From NCBI GenBank assembly GCA_903895995.1, contig CAITVX010000020.1, positions 62,001 through 126,000 of the forward strand: a stretch of DNA of 64,000 nt, in the 5' to 3' direction. The position numbers and the translations under genes were made by a program. This document shows positions 48,035 to 57,509 of this stretch, in pieces; position 1 is the stretch's first letter; the number at the start of each line of letters is the position of its first letter. The notes under the pieces are model-generated. The model saw only the letters and a program-made list of their open reading frames with translations. It made no database searches and was not told where the DNA came from. The DNA is from an uncultured Actinomycetes bacterium. GTDB lineage: Bacteria; Actinomycetota; Actinomycetes; Nanopelagicales; Nanopelagicaceae.

Positions 48035-48826
48035 ATGCGAATTAAGCAGTTGCGTAGGCATAAGTTTGCTGGTCCAGTCTTGGTCGTAGCAGCACTGCTC
48101 ACAATCGGCTCTGCATTCTCGATTGCCTCAGCCCTACCAAGTGCTCAGCGAAGTGAAGTCTCCGCGCAATCAACACTCGTTGATGAAGGTAAGCAGATTT
48201 TCCTCAAGGGTTGCTCCTCCTGCCATGGATTAAATGCCGAAGGTGGCGCAATTGCTCCTTCTCTTATTGGTGTTGGCGCAGCTGCAGTTGATTTCCAAGT
48301 TGGTACAGGTCGCATGCCTATGGCCGATATGAGCCAACAAGCGATGCGCAAGAAGCCTCTCTACGATGCAGCGCAGACCGCCGCACTTGCAGCGTATGTT
48401 GCATCTCTCGCCCCTGGGCCAGCCACTGTTGACCCTGCATCGCTCACATGGGAACGCGATGGCAATGTCGCACAAGGTGGTGAACTCTTCCGCACTAACT
48501 GCGCCATGTGCCATAACTTCGCTGCTCAAGGCGGAGCGCTTACCAATGGAAAGTACGCCCCTTCACTCATGGGTGTAGAAACTCAACATATTTATGAAGC
48601 GATGATTACAGGTCCTCAATCAATGCCTAAGTTCTCTGATAAGACCATCACCCCTGCTGAGAAGCTTTCAATTATTAAGTGGATCAAATCTGCCGAAGCT
48701 GAACCTGCGATCGGCGGAGCTTCCCTTGGCCGCGTTGGACCGGTAACAGAAGGTCTTCTTGTATGGACACTCGGTCTTGGATTATTAATTGGCGTAGCCG
48801 TATGGCTTGCAACGAAGGCGAGATAA
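48035..48826 (+). CDS. qcrC: Diheme cytochrome c subunit QcrC
   Basis: This is the cytochrome c subunit of the actinobacterial bcc complex. The 263-residue protein has an N-terminal hydrophobic segment, two heme sites C60-S-S-C-H64 and C156-A-M-C-H160, and a C-terminal membrane helix. Two hemes replace the separate soluble cytochrome c and carry electrons directly to the aa3 oxidase. Start at ATG 48035; a TTG one codon upstream is the alternative. Confidence 0.95.
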   Translation: MRIKQLRRHKFAGPVLVVAALLTIGSAFSIASALPSAQRSEVSAQSTLVDEGKQIFLKGCSSCHGLNAEGGAIAPSLIGVGAAAVDFQVGTGRMPMADMSQQAMRKKPLYDAAQTAALAAYVASLAPGPATVDPASLTWERDGNVAQGGELFRTNCAMCHNFAAQGGALTNGKYAPSLMGVETQHIYEAMITGPQSMPKFSDKTITPAEKLSIIKWIKSAEAEPAIGGASLGRVGPVTEGLLVWTLGLGLLIGVAVWLATKAR

Positions 48827-48830
48827 ATTC

Positions 48831-49826
48831 ATGAGCAACGAGATCAAACCCTTTCAAGATCCAGGTCTTCCAGAGCACGCGCATCGAAAGGCCGATGTTG
48901 ATGCAATCGCTGCAAACCGTGCCGAGCGACAGGTTGCAATTCTCTTCCTCTTATCTGCGGTTGGAACTATCGGAACCATCGCCTCCTATATCTTCATTGA
49001 CTCCAAGAAATTTATCTTCCTTCCACTTCTGGGTGATACCAATGCTCAACAATTAGCACTCGGAACTGGTCTTGCTGCATCACTCTTCTTCATCGGAGTC
49101 GCGGCGGTCCATTGGGCCAAGACCTTGATGCCAGATAATGAAGTCATTGCAGAACGTCATGAATTTCGTTCATCCGATGCAGATCGTGAAGATTTTGTAG
49201 CGACTGTTAAGGATCGCGCTGGTGCAGCTGGTCTTGGTCGCCGTTCTCTTATTAAGCGTTCTATGGGAGTGGCTCTTGGATTGATTGGCCTCTCACCCAT
49301 CGTCTTACTTCGTGATCTTGGTCCTCTACCAAAGAACGACTTTGCAACGACAAATTGGGCAGCTGGAGTCAGATTAGTAACGGATCCTGGCGATCGTCCT
49401 ATAAAGCCATCAGATCTTGAGATCGGCGCTGTTGCTCAAGTACTACCTGCGCTACCTGAAGGCACCGAGCGAACACTTGAAAATATCGGAAAGGATGCAG
49501 TCCTTCTCATCCGTATCCGCCCAGAAGAGTTCAATCTCAATGCAGAACGCCTTTCATGGACCCACGATGGAATAATCGCCTTCTCCAAGATCTGCACACA
49601 TATGGGTTGTGCAGTAGCGCTTTACGAGCAACAGACAAAGCACCTGCTCTGTCCTTGCCACCAATCAACTTTCGATGTGACACGAGCTGCAAAGGTGATC
49701 TTTGGACCAGCTGCAAGGCCGCTACCTCAACTCGCTTTAACACTTGATGCAGATGGATATCTTGTTGCAAAGCAAGGCTTTACCGAACCTGTTGGACCTA
49801 GCTTCTGGGAGCGAAACTCATCATGA
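48831..49826 (+). CDS. qcrA: Rieske iron-sulfur subunit QcrA
   Basis: This is the Rieske protein of the bcc complex. The 331-residue protein has three N-terminal membrane segments, as is usual for actinobacteria, then a 2Fe-2S domain with CTHMGC and CPCHQS. I start at ATG 48831, with GGCGAG upstream; the longer reading overlaps qcrC. It overlaps qcrB by 4 bp. Confidence 0.95.
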   Translation: MSNEIKPFQDPGLPEHAHRKADVDAIAANRAERQVAILFLLSAVGTIGTIASYIFIDSKKFIFLPLLGDTNAQQLALGTGLAASLFFIGVAAVHWAKTLMPDNEVIAERHEFRSSDADREDFVATVKDRAGAAGLGRRSLIKRSMGVALGLIGLSPIVLLRDLGPLPKNDFATTNWAAGVRLVTDPGDRPIKPSDLEIGAVAQVLPALPEGTERTLENIGKDAVLLIRIRPEEFNLNAERLSWTHDGIIAFSKICTHMGCAVALYEQQTKHLLCPCHQSTFDVTRAAKVIFGPAARPLPQLALTLDADGYLVAKQGFTEPVGPSFWERNSS

Positions 49827-51415
49827 AGAAAAGCGAACGCGTAGCAGGAAATGTTGCAAGCTATATCGATGACCGTACTGGCGCCGCGGGATGGGCGAAG
49901 AAGAACCTCACAAAGGTCTTCCCGGATCACTGGTCCTTTATGCTCGGTGAGATCGCTCTCTACTCATTCATTATTCTTCTCTTGTCAGGAACATTCCTAA
50001 CTTTCTGGTTTGATCCATCTCAACAAGAGGTTATCTATAACGGTTCCTACGCGCCTCTCTCTCATGTCTCGATGTCAGCTTCTTATGCGTCTACCCTTCA
50101 TATCTCCTTTGATGTGCGTGGTGGTCTCTTGATGCGTCAGATTCACCACTGGGCAGCCTTGATCTTTATGGCTGCAATTGTCGTCCACCTCCTACGCGTC
50201 TTCTTCACCGGGGCTTTCCGCAAGCCACGTGAAGCGAATTGGTTGATCGGAATTGGATTGCTCACACTTGGTATCGTGGAAGGTTTCTTGGGTTACTCAC
50301 TGCCCGATGATCTGCTTTCTGGAACTGGAATTCGTATCGCTGAGGCGATCATTCAAGCATTTCCTGTCGTGGGTTCATATCTCTCCTACTTTGCATTTGG
50401 CGGGGCATTCCCTGGCCACGTCTTCATTCCGCGTATCTACATCGTTCACGTCTTACTCTTGCCCGGCATCTTCCTTGCACTCATCACTGTGCATCTGATG
50501 CTCGTCTGGTACCAGAAGCACACGCAATATCCAGGTCCTGGCCGCACAGAGAAAAATGTGGTCGGTTACCCACTTATGCCTGTTTATATGGCAAAAGCTG
50601 GCGGCTTCTTCTTCATCGTCTTTGGCGTTACAGCTTTCCTTGGCGCCGTTGCATCGATCAACCCAATCTGGCTCTACGGGCCTTATACGCCGGGACAAAT
50701 CTCGGCCGGGTCGCAACCTGACTGGTACATGGGTTGGCTCGATGGGCTTGTTCGTATGGCTCCCCCACTTGAGACACACGCATTCGGCCACACAATCTCC
50801 TGGAACATTTTGATTCCAGGTCTCATCCTTCCTGGAATTCTCTTTACAGGAATGGCGCTCTATCCATTTATTGAATCCTGGATAAGCGGAGATACTCGCG
50901 AACACCATCTACTAGACCGTCCACGTAACGTTCCTAACCGCACTGCTCTTGGTGCTATGTCCCTGAGCTTCATGATCATTGCCTTAGCCAACGGTGGTAA
51001 CGACGTCATCGCGACGCATTTCCACCTCACCATTAATGGAATTATGTGGTTCACGCGTATTGGCCTCTTCGTAGTTCCACCTATCGTCTTCGTTATTACT
51101 AAGAGAATCTGTCTCTCCTTGCAACGTGCAGATCGAGAAATCGTGCTCCATGGCCGTGAAACAGGTCGTTTAGTGATGACACCATCTGGTGAATTCCTTG
51201 AAGTGCATGAAGAACTCACACCAGAGAAGAAGTGGACTCTTACTCAACACGAACAACCAGCTGCCCTTGCAGCACCAACAGAAGATGCACACGGCACCCG
51301 TCCAAAAGCTACTTTAAAGGGCAAGCTTCGTGCACGTATGAGTGAAGCTAATGCCGAGCAAGTTCCTGCTCCAACCTCCAGTGGGGCTCATGAGCTCGAA
51401 AGTGGCCATCACTAA
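49823..51415 (+). CDS. qcrB: Cytochrome b subunit QcrB
   Basis: This is the heme b-carrying quinol-oxidising subunit, 530 residues, with about eight or nine membrane helices. Heme ligands lie in QIHHWAALIFMAAIVVHLLRVF and the later histidine helix. The C-terminal extension after residue about 440 is hydrophilic, typical of actinobacterial QcrB. It ends with TAA, directly followed by a possible -10 for the next gene. Confidence 0.96.
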   Translation: MKKSERVAGNVASYIDDRTGAAGWAKKNLTKVFPDHWSFMLGEIALYSFIILLLSGTFLTFWFDPSQQEVIYNGSYAPLSHVSMSASYASTLHISFDVRGGLLMRQIHHWAALIFMAAIVVHLLRVFFTGAFRKPREANWLIGIGLLTLGIVEGFLGYSLPDDLLSGTGIRIAEAIIQAFPVVGSYLSYFAFGGAFPGHVFIPRIYIVHVLLLPGIFLALITVHLMLVWYQKHTQYPGPGRTEKNVVGYPLMPVYMAKAGGFFFIVFGVTAFLGAVASINPIWLYGPYTPGQISAGSQPDWYMGWLDGLVRMAPPLETHAFGHTISWNILIPGLILPGILFTGMALYPFIESWISGDTREHHLLDRPRNVPNRTALGAMSLSFMIIALANGGNDVIATHFHLTINGIMWFTRIGLFVVPPIVFVITKRICLSLQRADREIVLHGRETGRLVMTPSGEFLEVHEELTPEKKWTLTQHEQPAALAAPTEDAHGTRPKATLKGKLRARMSEANAEQVPAPTSSGAHELESGHH

Positions 51416-51421
51416 TAGACT
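51416..51421 (+). promoter_or_regulatory. Putative -10 element directly after the qcrB stop codon
   Basis: TAGACT follows the qcrB TAA without a gap and lies 6 bp before the GNAT ATG at 51428. It doubles as a second in-frame stop (TAG). Confidence 0.5.
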
Positions 51422-51427
51422 CACCTC

Positions 51428-51913
51428 ATGAAGATTCGTAGCGCTGGTCCCGGTGACGTTCAGATAATTCTGGATTTAATCCGGGACCTCGCTATTTATG
51501 AGAAGGAAGAAGATCAGGCAAAGGCGACTGCTGATCAAATTCACGAAGCCCTCTTTGCCACAGATCCAACCGCTTACTGTGAACTCGTCGAGCTCGAGGA
51601 TGGTTCAATCGCCGGCTTTGCCCTCTGGTTTAAAAATTACTCAACATGGACTGGAACTGCAGGAATTTATCTCGAAGATCTCTTCATTCGCCCGCAGTAT
51701 CGAGGTGAGGGATATGGAAAAGCGCTCCTCATCTATCTTGCAAAGAAATGCATCGACAACGGATGGAAGAGATTCCAATGGTGGGTCTTAGATTGGAACG
51801 AGCCTTCAATCGCCTTCTACAAATCTCTTGGAGCGGTCCCTATGGATGAATGGACTGTATTTAGAGTCAGCGGCGACGCCTTAGAACGATTGGCAAAAAG
51901 CTCACTTCATTAG
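51428..51913 (+). CDS. GNAT N-acetyltransferase (SSAT/thialysine acetyltransferase-like)
   Basis: The 161-residue acetyltransferase has the acetyl-CoA loop RPQYRGEGYGKALL and the SSAT-type blocks YLEDLF, VLDWNEPSIAFYKSLGAVPMDEW. The close match to the diamine/thialysine group suggests an amine or lysine-analogue substrate. It lies between respiratory genes without an evident link, and overlaps ctaF tail-to-tail by 4 bp. Confidence 0.88.
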   Translation: MKIRSAGPGDVQIILDLIRDLAIYEKEEDQAKATADQIHEALFATDPTAYCELVELEDGSIAGFALWFKNYSTWTGTAGIYLEDLFIRPQYRGEGYGKALLIYLAKKCIDNGWKRFQWWVLDWNEPSIAFYKSLGAVPMDEWTVFRVSGDALERLAKSSLH

Positions 51914-52308
51914 TGAGCTGATGCTGAAGGCTTCTCGTATTCGAGAGCGAAGCCAAAGACTGAGATAAAGAGCGCACCAAGAGCAATCGTCGTGAGCCAC
52001 CATCCAACGAGAAGACCAAGTCCTGCTGCACATGCTGAGAGCGCTACCGGTAAAGGCCACCATGAATGTGGTGAATAGAATCCGAGCTCTCCAGCTCCAT
52101 CTGCAATCTCAGCCGTCACGTTATCTTGCGGAAGAAGTCCTAAACGGTTGTTGTTAAACCAGACATAGAACCCAACAATCGCAGCTAATCCTGAGCTCAA
52201 TGAGATACAGGTGATACCTACAGCCTCACCGCCAACGAGATAGTAGATAACCGCCATCACTGCATAGAAGAGTGAGAGCCCAACAAAGAGACGATAGCTA
52301 GCTTTCAT
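51910..52308 (-). CDS. ctaF: Cytochrome c oxidase subunit IV (actinobacterial type)
   Basis: This 132-residue membrane protein has four helices and the actinobacterial subunit IV pattern, including GFYSPHSWWPLPVALSACAAGLGLLVGWWL. It is a structural subunit of the aa3 oxidase. Its ATG overlaps the ctaD stop, giving the order ctaC-ctaD-ctaF. Confidence 0.9.
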   Translation of the reverse strand: MKASYRLFVGLSLFYAVMAVIYYLVGGEAVGITCISLSSGLAAIVGFYVWFNNNRLGLLPQDNVTAEIADGAGELGFYSPHSWWPLPVALSACAAGLGLLVGWWLTTIALGALFISVFGFALEYEKPSASAH

Positions 52309-53972
52309 TAGTGCTCACCTTCCAGGTTTGCTGCTTCTGGGTGATGCAGATCAAATGCTGGGCGCTCTGAACGAATACGTGGCATTGATAAGAAATTGTG
52401 ACGAGGTGGAGGACACGATGTCGCCCACTCTAGAGATGCCCCGTAACCCCAAGGATCATCAACTCCGACCATCGGAGATTTACGAGTAATCCAGACGTTG
52501 ATAAAGAATGGAATCATTGAGAGAGCGAGAAGGAATGCTCCGACGGTAGAGACCTCATTCATGAAGGTGAAACCATCTGTTGAAAGATAGTCAGCGTATC
52601 GACGTGGCATTCCCTTAATTCCTAGCCAATGCTGGATGAGAAATGTGAGGTGGAAGCCGAAGAAGAGGGTCCAGAAGTGAATCTTCCCAAGGCGCTCGTT
52701 GAGCATCTTTCCAGTCATCTTTGGCCACCAGAAATAGAAACCTCCGAACATCGCAAAGACCACAGTTCCAAAGAGAACGTAATGGAAGTGGGCTACGACA
52801 AAGTATGAGGCTGAAACTGCGAAGTCCATCGGAGGACTAGCAAGAATAATTCCGGTCAGGCCACCGAAGAGGAATGTAATAAGGAAGCCGAGGATAAAGA
52901 GCATCGGGGTCTCAAAGGTGAGCGAGCCCTTCCACATTGTTCCAATCCAGTTGAAGAACTTAACACCTGTCGGTACTCCAATGAGGAATGTCATGAATGA
53001 GAAGAATGGAAGAAGCACTTGTCCACTTGCAAACATGTGGTGAGCCCAGACAGAGACTGAAAGCGCGGAAATACCGATGGTTGCAGCAACTAAGCCTTTA
53101 TATCCAAAGACTGGCTTACGACTGAAGACTGGCAAGATCTCTGTTGCGATTCCAAAGAATGGAAGCGCAAGGATATAAACCTCTGGGTGTCCGAAGAACC
53201 AGAACAAGTGTTGCCACAACATAGCTCCGCCATTTGCAGGATCGAAGATATGCGAGCCAAAGAGTCTGTCAGCTTCAAGAGCTAAGAAGGCGGCAGCTAA
53301 TGGTGGGAATGCGAGTAGTACGAGAATCGACGTTAAGAGAACGTTCCACGAGAAGATCGACATGCGGAACATCGTCATTCCAGGTGCACGCATAGTAAAG
53401 ATCGTCGTAATGAAGTTGACACCACCAAGGATTGTTCCAAGTCCACCAATGGCCAGCCCAATTACCCAAAGATCTCCACCAATACCCGGTGAGTACTGCG
53501 AATTAGAAAGTGGCGCGTATGCAGTCCACCCAAAGGATGCCGCTCCCCCAGGTGAAAGGAAACCACCGAAGGCCATAGTTCCACCGAAGAGGTAGAGCCA
53601 ATACGAGAGCATGTTGAGGCGAGGAAAAGCCACATCTGCAGCACCGATTTGCAAAGGCATGATGACATTTGCGAATCCAACGAAGAGTGGTGTTGCAAAC
53701 ATCAACAACATAATCGTTCCGTGCATAGTGAAAATTTGGTTGTACTGCTCTGTGCTTAAAAATTGCAAGCCTGGGCGAGCTAATTCAGCGCGGAGAAAGA
53801 GCGCGAGAATTCCTGCAATGAGGAACCATGCAAATGAGGTGATCAGGTAGAGATAGCCGATCGTCTTGTGATCGGTTGATGTAATCCATTTGACGAAGAG
53901 GCGGCCCTTCGACGCCTTTACCGGCGATGAGATGGTGCCGGCCGGCGCTGTGCGCTGGGCATACGTTGTCAT
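52308..53972 (-). CDS. ctaD: Cytochrome c oxidase subunit I
   Basis: This is the catalytic subunit of the aa3 oxidase, 554 residues, twelve membrane helices. The heme a and copper B region is intact: [34 protein letters not shown] with the His-Tyr pair, HHMFASGQ, and the late [10 protein letters not shown]. It lies one base after ctaC. Confidence 0.98.
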   Translation of the reverse strand: MTTYAQRTAPAGTISSPVKASKGRLFVKWITSTDHKTIGYLYLITSFAWFLIAGILALFLRAELARPGLQFLSTEQYNQIFTMHGTIMLLMFATPLFVGFANVIMPLQIGAADVAFPRLNMLSYWLYLFGGTMAFGGFLSPGGAASFGWTAYAPLSNSQYSPGIGGDLWVIGLAIGGLGTILGGVNFITTIFTMRAPGMTMFRMSIFSWNVLLTSILVLLAFPPLAAAFLALEADRLFGSHIFDPANGGAMLWQHLFWFFGHPEVYILALPFFGIATEILPVFSRKPVFGYKGLVAATIGISALSVSVWAHHMFASGQVLLPFFSFMTFLIGVPTGVKFFNWIGTMWKGSLTFETPMLFILGFLITFLFGGLTGIILASPPMDFAVSASYFVVAHFHYVLFGTVVFAMFGGFYFWWPKMTGKMLNERLGKIHFWTLFFGFHLTFLIQHWLGIKGMPRRYADYLSTDGFTFMNEVSTVGAFLLALSMIPFFINVWITRKSPMVGVDDPWGYGASLEWATSCPPPRHNFLSMPRIRSERPAFDLHHPEAANLEGEH

Positions 53973-53973
53973 A

Positions 53974-54738
53974 TTAAGCCGCCTTCAGTGTCGAGAGGTA
54001 GGTCTGATATTCAGCTGGTGTCACAACTTTTACAGTGAAGAGCATTTGTGAATGGTTGCGTCCACAGAGGATGTTGCAGCGACCTGGGAATGTGCCAAGT
54101 TTCTGTGCTGCGAACTGCAGATGATTCTCAACGCCGGGAAGAGTCTGCATCTGAATCATGAAGGCAGGAATCCAGAAGCCATGATCAACATCATTCGATG
54201 TAAGAGTGAAGCGAACTTTCTCACCAAGTGGCAATACCAGGGTTGGTGGCTGAGCAGGGGTTCCGGTAACAGTCGTTGACGGTCCGGTACCCGCATCGTT
54301 GTAAGTAAATTGCCACGACCACTGGATGCCCTTGACTTCAATATTGTGTTGAGCTGCTGCTGCAGAGTCAACATGCGTAATCTTTGATTCTGCTCGCGCG
54401 GTGAATCCAAATAGGACTAAGACGATGATGAATGCAATCGCTGTAAGTGAAATCTCCACCTTGTTGTTATGTCGGAACTGGCGTGGGAGTTCATCACTCT
54501 TCTGACGGTTAAAGAGGATTGGATAGAAGATTGCGAGAGCTGTTAATACGCCAACAACTCCGGCGGCAATCCATGCACCTTGCCATAGTGGAAGGGTTGT
54601 GTCGTTGACTGATGAGAGACCTTTGTCGTAACCCAGACCCGAAATATTTTTTGATTGGCATCCGGTGAGCAGAAGAATGAGGCCAGAGCCCACGGTGACG
54701 AGGGCAGCCTTCTTGGCTCCAGATGGGCTCATATGCAT
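53974..54738 (-). CDS. ctaC: Cytochrome c oxidase subunit II
   Basis: This subunit carries the CuA centre. The 254-residue protein has a lipoprotein-type signal peptide (LLLTGC), two membrane helices and a CuA domain with C221, C225, H229 and M232 in [18 protein letters not shown] lies 6 bp before the ATG at 54738; a second ATG two codons on is the alternative. It is divergent from the cysteine desulfurase-like gene. Confidence 0.96.
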   Translation of the reverse strand: MHMSPSGAKKAALVTVGSGLILLLTGCQSKNISGLGYDKGLSSVNDTTLPLWQGAWIAAGVVGVLTALAIFYPILFNRQKSDELPRQFRHNNKVEISLTAIAFIIVLVLFGFTARAESKITHVDSAAAAQHNIEVKGIQWSWQFTYNDAGTGPSTTVTGTPAQPPTLVLPLGEKVRFTLTSNDVDHGFWIPAFMIQMQTLPGVENHLQFAAQKLGTFPGRCNILCGRNHSQMLFTVKVVTPAEYQTYLSTLKAA

Positions 54739-54744
54739 GAGGGA

Positions 54745-54789
54745 AGTTTATCGGGGGAACTCGCGCTTGCCTGCCGACGAGAGTAGCGT
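54745..54789. promoter_or_regulatory. Divergent leaderless promoter pair (ctaC and cysteine desulfurase-like gene)
   Basis: Minus-strand TAAACT (54745-54750) lies 6 bp before the ctaC ATG. Plus-strand TAGCGT (54784-54789) lies 7 bp before the ATG at 54797. The gap between the two genes is 58 bp. Confidence 0.5.
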
Positions 54790-54796
54790 TCGAACT

Positions 54797-55852
54797 ATGG
54801 GTTCAGTCACAGGCGTATTTACAAGTGAAAACCGCCTCCATCCAGCCGCCAGGCAACTCCTCAACGATGCCATCGATAAAGGGTGGGCCAGCCCAAGTAA
54901 AATTCATCACTCCTCACGAGAGCTCTCCCTACTCCTCGAGGAGTCTCGAGCGATCTTCGCCTCTCACCTTAAAGTTCCAGCTTCATCACTGCACTTCCTC
55001 GGCGAGCCAGGGCTCGGATTTCATCTCGGTGCAAATGGCCTCCTTGGAAATGGGCAGCTATCCCTGCCTGCAACCTCCAGACAAGAACTCTTAGCGATCG
55101 CTCAAGGGCACAGCAGATCGGCAGTCCTTCCTGTTGACCTTGAAGGATCGTGGCAGCTTCCCGATGGAGAGCCTGATGACCTACTCGTTTGGGCAACAGC
55201 GAATCTAGAGACAGGTGCCCATTCCCCTAACCCTTCAGATTTTGCGGGCCAGATCTTCGTTGATGCAACAGCAGATTATTCGATCCCTCTGCCAGCTCGA
55301 TGGTCTGGCGCCCTATGGGATTCTAAGAGTTGGTCCGGACCGTTAGGTCTTGGAATTCTCGCTATCTCCGAAACTGCACTCTGGAAGAACCCCCTCCCAC
55401 ATATTGATCAGAGAGTGGTTCCAGGAGATTTCAATCCCGCCCTAGTGATCGCCAGCGCGATCGCGCTGCAAGCCAATGAAGTTGAGCGAGTTGCAACCAT
55501 CACAGCACTACAAGAGATAAATTCAACTATCCGCAACTTTGTTGTAACGCAGATTGGTGATGTTGATATCGCCTCCCCTATCTCTGGGTCTGCTCATCTT
55601 CTCTCTTTCTCATTCCTCTATCTCCATGCTGAACAATTGGTAGAGAAGATGGATGCCCGAGGATTTTCACTCGATTCAGGATCTGCCTGTATTAGCGCAA
55701 ACTTGGAGCCAAGTCATGTACTGGCGGCGATGGGTCGTTTGACTCATGGCAATGTTCGGTTGCATCTCTATCCAAACAATTCTCTTGCTGAAGTCGAGAA
55801 GATGCTCGTAGCTCTCAAGGAAGTTGTTACAGAATTACGCGCAAACAAATGA
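54797..55852 (+). CDS. Divergent cysteine desulfurase-like aminotransferase (class V)
   Basis: The 351-residue PLP protein resembles IscS/NifS. The presumed PLP lysine is in DSKSWSGPLGLG, and the sulfur-carrying cysteine is kept in SGSACISANLEPSHVLAAMG. However, the N-terminal DNAATT block and the TSGGTEAN loop are not recognisable, and the histidine before the PLP lysine is serine. Activity is therefore plausible but not certain. ATG 54797 was chosen because earlier ATGs lie inside ctaC. It overlaps tusA by 4 bp, so the two probably form a sulfur relay. Confidence 0.75.
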   Translation: MGSVTGVFTSENRLHPAARQLLNDAIDKGWASPSKIHHSSRELSLLLEESRAIFASHLKVPASSLHFLGEPGLGFHLGANGLLGNGQLSLPATSRQELLAIAQGHSRSAVLPVDLEGSWQLPDGEPDDLLVWATANLETGAHSPNPSDFAGQIFVDATADYSIPLPARWSGALWDSKSWSGPLGLGILAISETALWKNPLPHIDQRVVPGDFNPALVIASAIALQANEVERVATITALQEINSTIRNFVVTQIGDVDIASPISGSAHLLSFSFLYLHAEQLVEKMDARGFSLDSGSACISANLEPSHVLAAMGRLTHGNVRLHLYPNNSLAEVEKMLVALKEVVTELRANK

Positions 55853-56055
55853 TTACCGTGGATTCTTTAGGCTCGCTCTGCCCTCAGCCGATCATCGATA
55901 TCTCTGAGCAGATCGTAAAAAATCCTCATGAATCTAAATTTGAACTTTTCAGTGATGACCCTGCCACATGGCCAGATCTACAAGCCTGGGGGCGCATGAC
56001 AGGCAGAAAAGTAAGTCAGCTTGGAGAGACGAAATTTCTCATTTGCACTTCCTGA
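55849..56055 (+). CDS. TusA-family sulfur carrier
   Basis: This 68-residue protein has the TusA motif LCPQPII with C11. Such proteins receive persulfide sulfur from a cysteine desulfurase and pass it on for tRNA thiolation or cofactor synthesis. The start overlaps the cysteine desulfurase-like stop (ATGA). The acceptor is not in the window. Confidence 0.85.
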   Translation: MITVDSLGSLCPQPIIDISEQIVKNPHESKFELFSDDPATWPDLQAWGRMTGRKVSQLGETKFLICTS

Positions 56056-56085
56056 TAACTCACTACTTTCCCACCCGCCACTGCT

Positions 56086-57075
56086 CTATCCGACGACGCG
56101 AGGCCTAATCTTTGTGGCGACCCGTGCTGCTGCATCATTGCCAAAACTCTCAGTGAATCTCGACATGAATTCGGCCTCATCAAATCGATACTCCTGGGTT
56201 CCGATCGTCTCAAGACAATAGGTTGCAAGCATCGCTCCGAGTTGTGCGCTGAGTTCATGATCAAAACCCCACGAAATGCCGGCGAGGAATCCTGAACGGA
56301 ATGCATCCCCCACACCTGTTGGATCAATCTTTGAACGCTCAATTGCGCAACCAATTTTGATCGTCGGTTTTCCATGCTCCTCAATTCGAGCCCCTTGCGA
56401 ACCTAAAGTGATTACACGAATTTCGACTTGATCAAATAGTTCGCGATCACTCCATCCGGTCTTCTGCAATGTAAGTGCGAGTTCGTACTCATTCATCAAT
56501 AGATACTTCGCCCCACGAATCAAGTTCTTTACTTCTTCACCCTCCATGCGGGCTAACTGCTGTGAAGGGTCGGCTGCGAATGGAATTCCTAGATCTCTGG
56601 CAGCTTGTGAATGGCGAAGCATCGCTTCGGGATCATCAGGAGATATCACTAAGAGATCTAATCCACCTACAGAATCGGCGATGGGGCCGATCTCAATCTC
56701 GCGTGCCTCACTCATCGCCCCTGGAAAGAAGGATGCAATTTGATTGAGCGAGCGATCAGTTGTCACCATAAAGCTCGCGGTATGGAGAGTCTTTGATACC
56801 TTGGCGTGCGCTGTATTCACACCATGGCGAGTAAGCCACGCATCGTAATCTGCCCAATCTTTTCCAACAGCGGCGATCAGAATTGGATCTAGACCTAGAA
56901 CGCCCATTCCAAATGCAATATTTCCAGCAACTCCGCCTCGGCGAATATCGAGAGAATCAACAAGAAAGGAGAGAGAAACTTTGGCGAGGGAACCTTCAAC
57001 GAGTGAGTCAGTGAAATCACCCGGGAATGTCATTAAGTGGTCGCGACCAATCGACCCTGCTACTCCAATTTTCAT
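56086..57075 (-). CDS. adoK: PfkB-family kinase, probable adenosine kinase
   Basis: The 329-residue kinase has the PfkB blocks GGVAGNIAFGMG and DPTGVGDAFRSGFLAG, the latter with the catalytic aspartate. Its position near ctaC and erpA matches mycobacterial Rv2202c, an adenosine kinase of the PfkB family. Context favours adenosine; ribokinase-like sugar specificity cannot be excluded. TACCTT lies 6 bp before the ATG. Confidence 0.8.
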   Translation of the reverse strand: MKIGVAGSIGRDHLMTFPGDFTDSLVEGSLAKVSLSFLVDSLDIRRGGVAGNIAFGMGVLGLDPILIAAVGKDWADYDAWLTRHGVNTAHAKVSKTLHTASFMVTTDRSLNQIASFFPGAMSEAREIEIGPIADSVGGLDLLVISPDDPEAMLRHSQAARDLGIPFAADPSQQLARMEGEEVKNLIRGAKYLLMNEYELALTLQKTGWSDRELFDQVEIRVITLGSQGARIEEHGKPTIKIGCAIERSKIDPTGVGDAFRSGFLAGISWGFDHELSAQLGAMLATYCLETIGTQEYRFDEAEFMSRFTESFGNDAAARVATKIRPRVVG

Positions 57076-57081
57076 GGATGA

Positions 57082-57087
57082 AAGGTA
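57082..57087 (-). promoter_or_regulatory. Putative -10 element for leaderless adoK mRNA
   Basis: TACCTT on the minus strand is followed by 6 bp and the ATG at 57075. It falls just downstream of the erpA stop. Confidence 0.45.
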
Positions 57088-57113
57088 ATCGGATTAACGA
57101 CTAGAGGGTGCGA

Positions 57114-57482
57114 TTAGTTAAAGGAATCGCCGCAGGCACAAGAGCCTTGCGCATTTGGGTTATCAATGGTGAAGCCTTGCCTCTCAATTGTGTCCAAAAA
57201 ATCAATAGAAGCACCCATAAGATAAGGAGTGCTCATCTTGTCAGTGACAACTTTTACTTCCCCAAAACTTGAAACGGTATCGCCTTCGAGTGCGCGATCA
57301 TCGAAATAGAGCTGGTAACGAAGGCCAGAACATCCACCAGGTTGCACAGCTACGCGCAATGAAAGATCGGTCCGACCCTCTTGCATAAGAAGTGCTTGCA
57401 CCTTTTCTGCCGCTACATCAGTCAGGAGAATCCCTGTGGCAGTGCTCTGGATACTGGTATCTGTCGTTGTCTCTGTGCTCAT
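57114..57482 (-). CDS. erpA: Iron-sulfur cluster insertion protein (ErpA/IscA type)
   Basis: This A-type carrier of 122 residues has the three conserved cysteines: C51 in GGCSG and C115, C117 in GSCACGDSF. It hands clusters to target proteins. I start at ATG 57482; the in-frame TTG two codons upstream would lie in the promoter. It is divergent from nadA, whose product needs a 4Fe-4S cluster. Confidence 0.93.
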   Translation of the reverse strand: MSTETTTDTSIQSTATGILLTDVAAEKVQALLMQEGRTDLSLRVAVQPGGCSGLRYQLYFDDRALEGDTVSSFGEVKVVTDKMSTPYLMGASIDFLDTIERQGFTIDNPNAQGSCACGDSFN

Positions 57483-57488
57483 AGGCAA

Positions 57489-57503
57489 ACTTTAGCCTAA
57501 GAT
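57489..57503. promoter_or_regulatory. Divergent leaderless promoter pair (erpA and nadA)
   Basis: The 27-bp gap holds minus-strand TAAAGT (57489-57494), 6 bp before the erpA ATG, and plus-strand TAAGAT (57498-57503), 6 bp before the nadA ATG. Only 3 bp separate the two hexamers. Confidence 0.55.
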
Positions 57504-57509
57504 CGGTAT

